Counted from the stretch's first letter, positions 6,784 to 16,621 are shown. The stretch is DNA of 64,000 nucleotides from Flavobacterium sp. FEMGT703F (GCA_002786385.1 PGCN01000007.1:1-64000), one strand, 5' to 3'. Notes: generated by a model from the letters alone, not told the origin. A program made the numbers and translations.

Positions 6784-9768
6784 ATGAAAAACATTTATGT
6801 ACTACTCTCGTTACTGTTTTTCCCAATCTTTGCTTTTTCACAAACCATAGAAGGGAAAATAGTTGATGAAAAAGGTATTGCGCTCATAGGAGCTAACATT
6901 ACAAATACCACCATGAATTCAAGTACGGTTTCTGACATGGAAGGTGCATTTAAGATCAATGCTAATGTTGGTGACAAGATTAAAGTCGCCATGATTGGTT
7001 TTGAGACCAAAACCGTAGAGGCAACTCAAGGAATGCAGGTTACTTTAAAAGAAGAAGTTAACCAGCTTCAAGATGTTGTAATCATTGGTTACGGTACCCG
7101 AAAAAAGGTGGATAACACTTCGGTTATTACTTCTTTAAAAGCCGAAGAAATAACCAAAACCAAGGTTTTAAATGCTTCTCAAGCTATTCAGGGTAAAGCT
7201 GCCGGAGTTCAGGTTATTGCTTCAGATTCCCCGGGTTCAACACCTAGTGTCATTATTCGTGGATTAGGAACTGCAATTGGCGGTCGAACACCGCTTTTTG
7301 TGGTTGATGGTATGCCGGCGGATAACATCAACAATATCAATGCAAATGATATTGTATCGTATGAGATTTTAAAAGATGCTACTGCTAAAGCCATTTACGG
7401 TAACAGAGCCGCCAACGGTGTCATCATCATCGAGACTAAAAAAGGAAAAGTAGGCAAATTGGCTGTTGAATTCGAAATGTTTACCGGTTTCAGAAGTCCT
7501 TTAAGTGTGGTGAAAATGGCCGGAAGTAATAAGTTTTCATACTATACCAATTTGGCTCTTGGTTCAACTACATTTTCTCAAGACCAACCGGTTAACACGG
7601 ATTGGTTTAAAGAAATCACCAGAACCGGTCAGTATTCACAAAGCAACCTATCGCTTTCTGGAGGTAGTGAAAATATAAAATACTTCTTTAGTGCAGGCTA
7701 TTACGATGAAGAAGCAATTCTTAACGGAATGGATTACAGTAGATTAACATTCAGAAATAACAATGAATACAAAGTCTCCAACAAGATTAAGTTATCTCAA
7801 AACTTGAGTGTTTCGTATTCAAAGGTAAATCCTAAGCCATTCTCTGCCTTTACAAATGCTTACAAACAATCACCAATTGTTCCGGTTTATTTCCCCTCTG
7901 GACAATATGGTGTTTCCTTTGTGGGAGATGACGGTTTTGCTTCTCCAACAGGTTCTTCTTTTAACAATGTGGGTAATCCTGTTGCTCAGCTTGATTTCTT
8001 TGATGAGCAACAAAAAAGCATAACACTTCAAGGTGGATTGAAATTAGATATTGACATTTTGAAAGGCTTAAAATATTCCTCTGTTTTCAATGGTGAATAT
8101 TACACATGGAAAGGTTACAATTACGAAGACACCAAAAATATCTGGTTGGCTGCCGATCCTACTCGTGAAGAAGCCGATTATCCATCAACATCAAATGTTA
8201 ATTTGTTGACCAGATCTAGCGACAGTTATTTCAATTGGAATTTGTCTAACTATCTTACTTTTAACAAGGTGTATGCCGATATTCACGATGTTGAATTAAC
8301 CGGTGGTATCGAAGCCTCAAGCAGAGGACCAAGAAGTTTCAGTAAAGTGGTTAGAAGAAATGTAAACGCTAATTCTAATTATTGGTCTTTAAACGGAGTT
8401 GATTATGCTTCTAATGTGATAAGCTATAATGATGTTCTCTACAATGAAGTAAAATTAGCGTCTTATTTCGGACGTGTACAATACAAGTTGATGAATAAAT
8501 ACCTATTGACTGCTACGGTAAGACGCGACGGTTCTTCACAATTCGGTGAAGATTACCGATGGGGAACTTTTCCCTCGGTAGGTTTGGGTTGGATTATTAC
8601 CAATGAAGATTTTGCTAAAAATTTGAAAGGCGTTGATTTGTTAAAATTAAGAGGTGGTTGGGGTAAACTCGGTAACCAAAATGTGCCTTTAAACAGTCAG
8701 GCTTTTTCTTCAGGTTTAGATTATTACATTCCGAATTACTTAACCGGAATTACTGTCGATTCTCAAGTAGATCCAAGTCTTTCTTGGGAAGTTACCGAAG
8801 AAACCTCTGTTGGTTTGGATTTCGGATTTCTAAGCAACAGATTAACCGGTACATTTGATGTTTACAATAAAAACACCAACAATTTAATTCTTTACACCAG
8901 ACCATATATCACTGCCGGTTCAAGTCAACAATCACCAGCTCATGTGGGTGAAGTATCAAACAAAGGATTTGAACTTTCTCTAAAATGGAATGATAAAATA
9001 AATGATAATTGGACTTACTATGTAAGTGGTAATTTTTCAAACAACAAAAATGCTCTTGAAAGATTGAACAGTTCAAATCTTCCTGATATTCAAGGTGGCG
9101 GACTTGGTAACGGGCAATACACTAAGTTGTTAGGTGAATCATCAGTTGGTAAACCATTGGGAAGCTTTTATTTGTATGACTATGCAGGATATGATTCAAC
9201 TAATGGTCAAATGTTATATTACAAAGCCGACGGGACAACCACTACTCAAGGTGGATTGGAGGAAGCAGACAGAAAATATTTCGGTTCTGTTTTGGCTAAA
9301 TCCATGTACGGCTTATCATTAGGCTTTACTTATAAAAACTTCGATGTGTCTATGGACAGCTACGGAACTTTAGGATCTAAAGTGTATAACGGTAAAAAAG
9401 CCCAACGTTTTTCAGGGGAAAACATTGAAAACTCTTTGGCCTCTGATTTCTGGACACCATCTAACACGAATGCCGGAAATCCCGGTGCTTTCAATCAAGT
9501 TCCTGTGGCTTCAACTTACTATCTTGAATCAGGTGATTTCTGGAGAATTAACAACATAACTATCGGATACAAATTACCAAAAACATTCGATGCTATTTCT
9601 TCTGCCAGAATTTATTTTAACGCCATTAATCCTTTTATCACTAAAAAATTCTCAGGCTTTTCTCCCGAATTAAACGGTGATGGAAATCCTTACGGAAGCC
9701 AAGGCGTAGAGTTAGACGCGTATCCAACGCTTAAATCATTTGTTTTTGGTATTAACCTTAAATTCTAA
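6784..9768 (+). CDS. SusC/RagA family TonB-linked outer membrane transporter (PUL1)
   Basis: This 994-residue outer-membrane beta-barrel imports oligosaccharides with TonB energy. Signal peptide 1-20 (ends FAFSQ) is followed by a carboxypeptidase-D-like regulatory domain (TIEGKIVDEKGIALIGANI, ~21-95), the SusC-specific segment DVVIIGYGTRKK, then the plug domain with RGLGTAIGGRTPLFVVDG and GNRAANGVIIIETKKG. A long barrel ends in an aromatic strand (FVFGINLKF), the outer-membrane insertion signal. The length is typical. The SusD partner follows after 6 bases, so the two are co-transcribed and presumably form a lidded SusCD complex. The upstream regulator probably controls it. Substrate specificity cannot be read from the barrel. 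Confidence 0.95.
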   Translation: MKNIYVLLSLLFFPIFAFSQTIEGKIVDEKGIALIGANITNTTMNSSTVSDMEGAFKINANVGDKIKVAMIGFETKTVEATQGMQVTLKEEVNQLQDVVIIGYGTRKKVDNTSVITSLKAEEITKTKVLNASQAIQGKAAGVQVIASDSPGSTPSVIIRGLGTAIGGRTPLFVVDGMPADNINNINANDIVSYEILKDATAKAIYGNRAANGVIIIETKKGKVGKLAVEFEMFTGFRSPLSVVKMAGSNKFSYYTNLALGSTTFSQDQPVNTDWFKEITRTGQYSQSNLSLSGGSENIKYFFSAGYYDEEAILNGMDYSRLTFRNNNEYKVSNKIKLSQNLSVSYSKVNPKPFSAFTNAYKQSPIVPVYFPSGQYGVSFVGDDGFASPTGSSFNNVGNPVAQLDFFDEQQKSITLQGGLKLDIDILKGLKYSSVFNGEYYTWKGYNYEDTKNIWLAADPTREEADYPSTSNVNLLTRSSDSYFNWNLSNYLTFNKVYADIHDVELTGGIEASSRGPRSFSKVVRRNVNANSNYWSLNGVDYASNVISYNDVLYNEVKLASYFGRVQYKLMNKYLLTATVRRDGSSQFGEDYRWGTFPSVGLGWIITNEDFAKNLKGVDLLKLRGGWGKLGNQNVPLNSQAFSSGLDYYIPNYLTGITVDSQVDPSLSWEVTEETSVGLDFGFLSNRLTGTFDVYNKNTNNLILYTRPYITAGSSQQSPAHVGEVSNKGFELSLKWNDKINDNWTYYVSGNFSNNKNALERLNSSNLPDIQGGGLGNGQYTKLLGESSVGKPLGSFYLYDYAGYDSTNGQMLYYKADGTTTTQGGLEEADRKYFGSVLAKSMYGLSLGFTYKNFDVSMDSYGTLGSKVYNGKKAQRFSGENIENSLASDFWTPSNTNAGNPGAFNQVPVASTYYLESGDFWRINNITIGYKLPKTFDAISSARIYFNAINPFITKKFSGFSPELNGDGNPYGSQGVELDAYPTLKSFVFGINLKF

Positions 9769-9774
9769 ATTATT

Positions 9775-11229
9775 ATGAAAAAAGTATATTTATCTGTCTT
9801 TGTTTTATCGGCGCTGTTTTTCAACGGTTGTTCAGACGACTTTTTGGAGGTAGACCAAACTGAGACCATATCAACAGCTGACTTGGCGCTATTCAATAAC
9901 GATGAAGGAGCCAAAAGTTTTGTCACTTCAATCTATTCCAAGTTTTTAGATTGGAACATGTCTTCTTTTTCTTGGAACGGAATGTCAAGTATTGCCTCAG
10001 ATGATGCTGATAAAGGTTCTTCTCCCGGCGATACCGGAACCGATAAAGATTTAATGGATGCATTGACTTACAATGCTTCAAGTATTTCGGTACAAGAAGT
10101 TTTTGAAGCCTATTACCAAGGAATCAATCGTTGCAATCAGGCTTTGTATTATATTCCGCAATTGAACAATGCCGATGAAAATTTAAGAGCTCGTCTTATC
10201 GGAGAAGCCAAATTCTTGAGAGCTTTCATGTATTTTACTTTGGTAAAGTGTTATGGCGGAGTACCAATCGTTGACCATATTCCGAATCCTTCTTCAGAAG
10301 CCGACAGAGTAATGCAATTAACGCGTAAAACTAAAGCCGAAGTCTATGCCTTTATCGAGCAAGATTTAAATGATGCTATTGCTGCTTTACCGGATAGAGG
10401 ATTTTATGCTCCAAGTGAAAGAAGCAGAGCTTCTGTTGGTGCTGCCAGAGCGCTTTTGGCTAAAGTTTCTCTTTACCAAGAGAAATGGCAAGAGGTAATC
10501 AATAATTGTGATGCCATAACCGGATATTCATTAGCTACTGATTATGCTTCTCAATACAGAGTATCAGGCGAATTCGATAGCGAGTCAATTTTCGAAATTT
10601 CAGGAATAGGCTCTTCACCGGCTAAAGGAATTCAAGGGTATTCAGCTTCTCAAGGTGCTCGTGGTGCCGGAGGCTGGGGTTGGGGTTTCAACACACCTTC
10701 AGAAAGTTTGGCCAACGCCTATGAATCGGGTGATACAAGAAGAGACGCGACTATTATTTTTGCTGGTTCTACTTTATACGATGGCAGATTTGTTCCGCTT
10801 ACAGTTGAAAACCCAAGGTACAATATGAAAGCTTATTCTTCTGCCTTTACCGATGGCTGGGAAACCGATGCCAATATAAAATACCTTCGTTATGCTGAAG
10901 TTTTATTGATGAAAGCAGAAGCTTTGAACGAATTGGGACAAACTTCAAATGCGATTCCATTAGTTAACCAAATTAGAAACAGAGCCGGATTAGGCAATAC
11001 CACTGCAACGTCTCAAGCCGATGTGAGATTGGCAATTTGGAAAGAAAGAAGACTTGAATTGGCTTTTGAGCACGATCGCTTTTTTGATTTGGTAAGAACA
11101 GGTCAAGCCGAAGCTGCCTTTGCTGCAGACGGAAAAACGTTTGTGGTAGGTAGACATGAAGTTTTCCCATTACCACAAAAGTTTATTAATGAAGCTGATG
11201 GTTTATCAGCTCAAAATCCTAATTACTAA
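9775..11229 (+). CDS. SusD/RagB family glycan-binding lipoprotein (PUL1)
   Basis: The 484-residue surface lipoprotein caps the SusC barrel and captures glycan. The signal peptide ends in FFNGC (Cys19), followed by SDDFLEVDQTE, the usual SusD N terminus. TPR-like helical segments follow, including LIGEAKFLRAFMYFTLVKCYGGVPIV, the common SusD core motif. The C-terminal part has LRYAEVLLMKAEALNELG and IWKERRLELAFEHDRFFDLVRTG, which are nearly universal in the family. It ends ALSAQNPNY-like, again standard. It sits between SusC and a LamG lipoprotein with short gaps, in one operon. Aromatic residues that stack on sugar are present but cannot be assigned to a ligand. Confidence 0.95.
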   Translation: MKKVYLSVFVLSALFFNGCSDDFLEVDQTETISTADLALFNNDEGAKSFVTSIYSKFLDWNMSSFSWNGMSSIASDDADKGSSPGDTGTDKDLMDALTYNASSISVQEVFEAYYQGINRCNQALYYIPQLNNADENLRARLIGEAKFLRAFMYFTLVKCYGGVPIVDHIPNPSSEADRVMQLTRKTKAEVYAFIEQDLNDAIAALPDRGFYAPSERSRASVGAARALLAKVSLYQEKWQEVINNCDAITGYSLATDYASQYRVSGEFDSESIFEISGIGSSPAKGIQGYSASQGARGAGGWGWGFNTPSESLANAYESGDTRRDATIIFAGSTLYDGRFVPLTVENPRYNMKAYSSAFTDGWETDANIKYLRYAEVLLMKAEALNELGQTSNAIPLVNQIRNRAGLGNTTATSQADVRLAIWKERRLELAFEHDRFFDLVRTGQAEAAFAADGKTFVVGRHEVFPLPQKFINEADGLSAQNPNY

Positions 11230-11245
11230 TATTAAAAAATTAATT

Positions 11246-12151
11246 ATGAAGAATAGAAATAAAATACTGTACTTGTGTCTGTCGGTATTAGCGACGCAGT
11301 TTTTTATCAGCTGTAATCAGGATACTATTGATGAAACCAATACAGCTATACCATATGAACCAATTGGAGGTTATGAAAATTCAGATGATATTGCAGCGGA
11401 TAACCTGATTGTTAAATGTAGCTTTGAAGAGAATGTTACCGATTCAAAATCGGGTATCAGTGATGGTAACGGAACCAATGTTACTTATGAAAACGGCGTA
11501 AAAGGAAAAGCCTACAAAGGCTCTTCTTCAGCTTTTATCGGATACAATACCGTTTCTCCGGCTTTGGCTAATGTAAAAAGCATCACGGTCTCTGCATGGA
11601 TTAAAACCGATCCTCATACCGGTGGCGCTCAATGTTTGTTTATGTTGCCTAAAACTTCTGATTTTTGGGGTAATATTTTTACTCTTATTGAAGGAACAGG
11701 TCCGGCCGATACCATGTTGATTAAGAATCATTTGCAAAAAGATGTCACGCCAAGTATTCCTTGGTCTGGCCAATGGTTGGTTCATGACGGTTCTAATGTT
11801 TTGACCAATATGTTTGGCAACTGGAAACATTTGGTTTGGACTTACGATGCCGCTACTTCAACTTACAGCATGTATGTTAATGGTCAAAATTTGAATTTAC
11901 CTAATTCGATAGCCAAAAGATATACCAATGATCCTGCTGCTGGCGGAGTACCTTATGGTGATTTAGCCAATTCTGATGTTTCAAAATTTGTAATAGGCGG
12001 ATTCCAACAACATTTAGGTGCGCCTTGGGGTGCTGCCGACGGTTGGATGTTGCATTATTCCGGTTTGCTTGATGAATTCAGAATTTATGACAAAGCTTTG
12101 TCTGATACTGACGTACGTTCTTTATATCTATTAGAGAGCGATAACAGATAA
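11246..12151 (+). CDS. LamG / concanavalin A-like surface lipoprotein (PUL1)
   Basis: The 301-residue protein has a lipoprotein signal ending FFISC (Cys23) and a single LamG-like (laminin-G/pentraxin, ConA-like) jelly-roll domain from about residue 50. Visible landmarks are AYKGSSSAFIGY, SITVSAWIKTD, WKHLVWTYDAATSTYSMYVNG and the closing GLLDEFRIYDKALSDTDVRSLY, which is the family's hallmark end. Such proteins directly after SusD usually act as surface glycan-binding proteins that hold substrate for SusCD and the enzymes. The ATG at 11246 was chosen because it begins the signal peptide; upstream codons in the same frame run back into susD. A terminator hairpin follows, so the importer trio may be made in larger amounts than the enzymes. 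Confidence 0.85.
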   Translation: MKNRNKILYLCLSVLATQFFISCNQDTIDETNTAIPYEPIGGYENSDDIAADNLIVKCSFEENVTDSKSGISDGNGTNVTYENGVKGKAYKGSSSAFIGYNTVSPALANVKSITVSAWIKTDPHTGGAQCLFMLPKTSDFWGNIFTLIEGTGPADTMLIKNHLQKDVTPSIPWSGQWLVHDGSNVLTNMFGNWKHLVWTYDAATSTYSMYVNGQNLNLPNSIAKRYTNDPAAGGVPYGDLANSDVSKFVIGGFQQHLGAPWGAADGWMLHYSGLLDEFRIYDKALSDTDVRSLYLLESDNR

Positions 12152-12172
12152 CACATTAAAATTGCCCCATCT

Positions 12173-12209
12173 AAATATACACCCGGTTTAGTGACTGGGT
12201 GTATATTTT
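12173..12209 (+). terminator. Terminator/attenuator between the PUL1 importer genes and enzyme genes
   Basis: A perfect 12-bp stem, AAATATACACCC (12173-12184) with GGGTGTATATTT (12197-12208), has a 12-base loop and a T-rich 3' side. It lies inside the PUL1 gene run, 15 bases before the next ATG, so partial read-through that lowers enzyme expression relative to SusCD is plausible. Confidence 0.8.
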
Positions 12210-12224
12210 AAAAATACTAAAATT

Positions 12225-13601
12225 ATGAATAAAAGCATATCGTTTTTTTGGGTAGGACTTTTGTTCTGTTGTTGTTCTTCTTCAACACCAAGTGAAAGTT
12301 CAACAGGAACACCCTTACCAACAACTAGTCAAACACCACTCACGGATACCGAATTGCTCGACAAAGTCCAAAGAGATTCGTTTAAATATTTTTGGGATAT
12401 GGCACATCCCGTTTCAAAATTAGCCCGAGAAAGATACTTGGTTGATGATCCTAATTATGATGCCAATATTGTAACTACCGGTGGCTCAGGTTTTGGATTG
12501 ATGACTATTTTGGTTGGTATAGAAAGAGGTTTTGTACAGCGTTCAGAAGCTGTTTCTCGACTAACAACAGCATTAAATTTTTTAGAAACTGCTGACCGTT
12601 TTCACGGCGCTTGGCCACATTGGATGGATGGAATTACCGGAAATGTTATTCCTTTCGGGAATGTTGATAATGGTGGCGATTTGGTTGAAACTGCTTTCTT
12701 GTGTCAGGGATTAATTTGTATTAGAGAATATTTTAAAAACGGCAGTAGTACCGAACAAGCATTGGCTCAGAAAGCCGACTTGCTTTGGAAAGGAGTCGAA
12801 TGGAATTGGTATACCAAAGGGGAAAATGCTCTATATTGGCATTGGTCACCCAATTATGGTTGGCAAATGAATTTTAAATTAGAAGGTTACAACGAATGTT
12901 TACTCACTTATGTGATGGCTGCTGCCTCTCCGGATTATACGGTGCCTGCCACTGCTTACCATCAGGCTTGGGCCAGAAACGGTCAAATTGTCAATAGTGC
13001 GTCTCAGTACGGATATCCGGTGATTTTTAATCACAATGGAGCCAACGGTAATGTCGGACCTTTATTTTGGGCTCATTATTCCTACTTGGGTCTCGATCCC
13101 AGAGGTTTGACCGACCAATATGCCAACTATTGGAATCTCAATGTAAACCATTCCAAAATTATTAATAAATATTGTATAGCAAATCCACAAGGTTGGGACG
13201 GTTATTCTGAAAAATGTTGGGGATTGACAGCCAGTTATTCCCGAAACAATGATGGTTCTACCGGTTACTCAGCGCATCAAACTAATAATGATTTAGGGGT
13301 TATTTCACCAACTGCAGCACTTTCCTCATTTCCTTATACACCGGATGAGTCGTTCAAATTTTTGCGATACTTGTATAATGAAAAAAGGGATCGCTATGTT
13401 GGAGTTGCCGGACCGTATGATGCTTTTTCTCCGCATCATGATTGGGTTACCAAAAGATATTTGGCTATCGACCAAGGAACCATCGTTCCCATGATAGAAA
13501 ATTACAGAACCGGCTTTTTGTGGAATTTGTTCATGCAAGCTCCTGAAGTACAAAGCGGATTGCAAACGTTAGGCTTTACCTCAACACAACACGGATTTTA
13601 A
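12225..13601 (+). CDS. GH144-like glucanase (glucoamylase family protein, COG5368 type)
   Basis: The 458-residue protein matches the glucoamylase-family/COG5368 proteins of Bacteroidota, many of which are now placed in GH144, the endo-beta-1,2-glucanase family first defined in Chitinophaga. Recognised landmarks: LLDKVQRDSFKYFWDMAHP, TTGGSGFGLMTILVGIERGF, ADRFHGAWPHWMDG, DNGGDLVETAFLCQGL, WHWSPNYGWQMNF, GYNECLLTYVMAA, and a C-terminal YDAFSPHHDWV segment. These fit an (alpha/alpha)6 barrel. The N terminus has a short hydrophobic stretch ending in three cysteines (15-17), so it is probably a lipoprotein with an unusual lipobox. It is followed after 6 bases by an alpha/beta hydrolase and then a GH3, a pairing known for beta-1,2-glucan breakdown. 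The GH144 label is from memory of family motifs; catalytic residues were not assigned. Confidence 0.75.
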   Translation: MNKSISFFWVGLLFCCCSSSTPSESSTGTPLPTTSQTPLTDTELLDKVQRDSFKYFWDMAHPVSKLARERYLVDDPNYDANIVTTGGSGFGLMTILVGIERGFVQRSEAVSRLTTALNFLETADRFHGAWPHWMDGITGNVIPFGNVDNGGDLVETAFLCQGLICIREYFKNGSSTEQALAQKADLLWKGVEWNWYTKGENALYWHWSPNYGWQMNFKLEGYNECLLTYVMAAASPDYTVPATAYHQAWARNGQIVNSASQYGYPVIFNHNGANGNVGPLFWAHYSYLGLDPRGLTDQYANYWNLNVNHSKIINKYCIANPQGWDGYSEKCWGLTASYSRNNDGSTGYSAHQTNNDLGVISPTAALSSFPYTPDESFKFLRYLYNEKRDRYVGVAGPYDAFSPHHDWVTKRYLAIDQGTIVPMIENYRTGFLWNLFMQAPEVQSGLQTLGFTSTQHGF

Positions 13602-13607
13602 AGAGCT

Positions 13608-14306
13608 ATGAGAATTAAAACAATTCAAATTATTATAGCCTTAGGTTTTTCTTTGATGACTTTTGCTCAGGAAACTAAAGGCTCATTTGCTAAAGAGATT
13701 AAAGTAAAGTTGTCTTTGAACTACATCTTGCAACTCCCTGAAAACCAAAAAGAAAAATTTCCTTTGCTGGTTTTTCTTCACGGTTCGGGTGAAAGAGGAA
13801 CGGATTTGGAGTTGGTTAAAAACCATAGTCCTTTTACTTATCAACATTTAATTCCATCACCGGTAGCCATATTGGCGCCGCAATGTCCGGAAAATGTTTG
13901 GTGGGATTCCACCGCTCTATACCAATTGATTTTGGATATATCCGAAAAATACAATATAGATAAGTCAAGGATTTATCTAACCGGTCTCAGTATGGGCGGC
14001 TGGGGAACTTGGAAACTCGCAGAAGAGCACCCGGAGTTGTTTGCGGCCATAGCTCCTGTTTGTGCTCCTGTCGACAGAATGATGCTGATTAACGCCGATA
14101 AACTGAAAGATATGCCGCTTAAAATCTATCACGGTGCTTTAGATGATGTAGTGCTGCCAACAGACTCAATCGAAATGTATCAGAAATTAAAAGGAATTAA
14201 TAAAACGGCAGAGCTGATTCTTTTTTCAAATGACAATCACAACAGTTGGGATTCGACTTATTCTAACCCTAAGTTTTACGAATGGTTATTGGCCCAACAC
14301 AAATAA
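13608..14306 (+). CDS. Secreted alpha/beta hydrolase (carboxylesterase / predicted peptidase family)
   Basis: The 232-residue protein has a signal peptide (1-20, ending MTFAQ). The alpha/beta-hydrolase core is complete: oxyanion region FLHGSGERG (56-64), nucleophile elbow GLSMG with Ser128, an acid in HGALDD (Asp179 or Asp180), and the catalytic His211 in DNHNSWD. It resembles the bacterial predicted peptidase/phospholipase-carboxylesterase group, some of which are carbohydrate esterases. Here it lies between a GH144-like enzyme and a GH3 with gaps of 6 and 14 bases, so a role in removing acyl groups from the PUL1 glycan is a reasonable inference, which matters because beta-glucans from bacteria can be succinylated or acetylated. 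A peptidase function is less likely in this setting. Confidence 0.82.
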   Translation: MRIKTIQIIIALGFSLMTFAQETKGSFAKEIKVKLSLNYILQLPENQKEKFPLLVFLHGSGERGTDLELVKNHSPFTYQHLIPSPVAILAPQCPENVWWDSTALYQLILDISEKYNIDKSRIYLTGLSMGGWGTWKLAEEHPELFAAIAPVCAPVDRMMLINADKLKDMPLKIYHGALDDVVLPTDSIEMYQKLKGINKTAELILFSNDNHNSWDSTYSNPKFYEWLLAQHK

Positions 14307-14320
14307 AATTAAATTTTCGG

Positions 14321-16621
14321 ATGAGACTTTACAACAACCTCACATTTTCTTTATTATTAATCACTTCTGTAGCGTTAGCACAGAAGAAAACGGCTAAGTC
14401 CACCATTGCTCCTAAAGAGACTTTTGTACCTGAGTTGTTGGCAAAGATGACCTTGGAAGAAAAAATCGGCCAACTGAACTTACCCACTTCCGGCGATATT
14501 ACTACCGGTCAAGCCAATAGTTCCAACATCGCCAAAAAAATAGAAGAAGGCAAAGTAGGAGGTTTGTTCAATATAAAATCGGTACAAAAAATTAAAGAGG
14601 TACAAAAAATTGCCGTAGAGAGAAGTCGCTTGAAAATTCCGCTTCTTTTTGGAATGGACGTAATTCACGGCTACGAAACCACTTTCCCAATTCCGCTTGG
14701 ATTGTCTTGTACTTGGGATATGAATTTGATTAAACGCAGTGCCCAAATTGCTGCTCAAGAGGCCAGTGCCGATGGCATTAACTGGACATTTTCACCCATG
14801 GTTGACATTTCTCGCGACCCGAGATGGGGCAGAATTTCCGAAGGTTCCGGTGAGGATCCTTATTTGGGAAGCCAGATTGCCAAAGCAATGGTGAGCGGTT
14901 ACCAAGGGGATGACTTAATGAAAAACAATACCATTTTATCTTGTGTGAAGCATTTTGCGCTGTATGGTGCGCCTGAAGCAGGACGTGACTACAATACCGT
15001 AGACATGAGCAAAATCAGAATGTACAACGATTACCTGCCGCCTTACAAAGCCGCAATCGATGCCGGAACAGCTTCCGTAATGGCTTCTTTCAATGAAATT
15101 GACGGTATTCCGGCTACGGGAAATAAATGGTTGTTGACAGATTTACTCCGAAAAGATTGGGGTTTTAAAGGTTTTGTGGTGACCGATTATACCGGTATCA
15201 ACGAAATGACGGATCACGGCATGGGCGATTTGCAAACGGTATCGGCTTTGGCACTAAACGCCGGAGTAGAAATGGATATGGTAGGCGAAGGTTTTTTAAC
15301 AACACTCCAAAAGTCACTTGCTGAAGGCAAGGTTACTATCGCTCAAATTGACCGAGCTGTCACGTTGATTTTAAATGCCAAATACGATTTAGGTTTATTC
15401 CACGATCCTTACAAATACTGCGATACCAATCGCGCTAAAACAGAAATTTTCACCTCAGCTCATCGAAATGAGGCTCGTAAAATAGCCGCAGAATCCTTGG
15501 TTTTACTTAAAAATGAAGGCCAGTTGCTACCGCTTAAAAAATCGGGAACTATTGCTCTAATTGGCCCTTTGGCTGAGGCTAAAGAAAACATGGCCGGGAC
15601 TTGGAGTGTTGCTACCAAGCAAGAAAACTCGATTTCTTTGTTCAATGGTATGAAGTCGGTTGTAGGCAACTCGGCCAAAATCCTTTATGCCAAAGGCAGT
15701 AATTTAGATTATGATGCGGCTTATGAAGAAAGAGCTACCATGTTTGGCAAAACCCTACACAGAGATCAAAGAACCAATGAACAACTTTTAGCAGAAGCTA
15801 TGCAAATAGCTAATCAGTCCGATGTAATTGTAGCTGCTTTGGGAGAATCTGCCGAAATGAGCGGGGAATCCAGTAGCCGAACCAATTTGGAAATCCCAAA
15901 AGCGCAAAAAGATTTGTTACAACAGCTGATTAAAACAGGAAAACCGGTTGTATTGGTTTTGTTTGACGGGCGTCCGTTGGTAATAACCGAAGAAAATAAA
16001 GCTGTTCCAGCCATTTTAAACGTTTGGTTTCCGGGTAGTGAAGCCGGTTACGCCATAGCCGATGTGTTGTTTGGAGATGTTAATCCGTCCGGAAAATTAT
16101 CGGCTACATTCCCAAGAAGTGTCGGACAAGTTCCGATTTATTATGCCGCTAAAAATACCGGAAGACCATTAGGAAATAAACAAGGAAATTTTGAAAAATT
16201 CAGATCTAATTACCTAGATGAGCGCAACGAACCTTTGTTTCCCTTCGGTTTTGGATTGAGCTATACGGCTTTCAAATATTCAAATTTAAGATTGTCTGCC
16301 AATACGATGAAGAGCAATGATAAGCTTCAAGCGTTTGTTGATGTTACCAATACCGGAAATTTCGATGGTAAAGAAGTTGTGCAATTATACATCAGAGATT
16401 TGGTAGGTTCGGTTACACGGCCGATTAAAGAATTAAAAGGGTTCAAAAAAATAAGCTTAAAGAAAGGCGAAACGCAAACCGTTTCCTTCGAAATTACAGT
16501 AGAAGATTTGAAATTCTATAACTCCGATTTGCAGTTTGTAGCAGAGCCGGGAAGATTTCAACTATTCATCGGAACCAATTCCGATACCACCGATAAAATA
16601 GAATTTGATTTGGTTAATTAG
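14321..16621 (+). CDS. GH3 beta-glucosidase, BglX-like (PUL1)
   Basis: The 766-residue periplasmic exo-glycosidase releases glucose from the non-reducing end of oligosaccharides by a retaining mechanism. Signal peptide 1-21 (VALAQ) precedes the GH3 N-terminal TIM barrel (MTLEEKIGQLN; GMDVIHGYETTFPIPLG; SPMVDISRDPRWGRISEGSGEDPYLG). The nucleophile is Asp289 in VVTDYTGINEM, a TDY variant of the common SDW. A GH3 C-terminal domain follows and an FnIII-like domain closes the protein. The ATG at 14321 gives the signal peptide; an ATG at 14282 inside the upstream gene is rejected. Next to a GH144-like gene, a sophorose/beta-1,2-glucosidase role is the simplest inference. It shares family and order with the GH3 of PUL2 but differs around the active site. 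Confidence 0.9.
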   Translation: MRLYNNLTFSLLLITSVALAQKKTAKSTIAPKETFVPELLAKMTLEEKIGQLNLPTSGDITTGQANSSNIAKKIEEGKVGGLFNIKSVQKIKEVQKIAVERSRLKIPLLFGMDVIHGYETTFPIPLGLSCTWDMNLIKRSAQIAAQEASADGINWTFSPMVDISRDPRWGRISEGSGEDPYLGSQIAKAMVSGYQGDDLMKNNTILSCVKHFALYGAPEAGRDYNTVDMSKIRMYNDYLPPYKAAIDAGTASVMASFNEIDGIPATGNKWLLTDLLRKDWGFKGFVVTDYTGINEMTDHGMGDLQTVSALALNAGVEMDMVGEGFLTTLQKSLAEGKVTIAQIDRAVTLILNAKYDLGLFHDPYKYCDTNRAKTEIFTSAHRNEARKIAAESLVLLKNEGQLLPLKKSGTIALIGPLAEAKENMAGTWSVATKQENSISLFNGMKSVVGNSAKILYAKGSNLDYDAAYEERATMFGKTLHRDQRTNEQLLAEAMQIANQSDVIVAALGESAEMSGESSSRTNLEIPKAQKDLLQQLIKTGKPVVLVLFDGRPLVITEENKAVPAILNVWFPGSEAGYAIADVLFGDVNPSGKLSATFPRSVGQVPIYYAAKNTGRPLGNKQGNFEKFRSNYLDERNEPLFPFGFGLSYTAFKYSNLRLSANTMKSNDKLQAFVDVTNTGNFDGKEVVQLYIRDLVGSVTRPIKELKGFKKISLKKGETQTVSFEITVEDLKFYNSDLQFVAEPGRFQLFIGTNSDTTDKIEFDLVN

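Noticed and set aside
11156-11245. Upstream start for the LamG lipoprotein inside susD
   Set aside because: The extension is a shifted-frame reading of the susD end and lies ahead of a normal lipoprotein signal starting at 11246.
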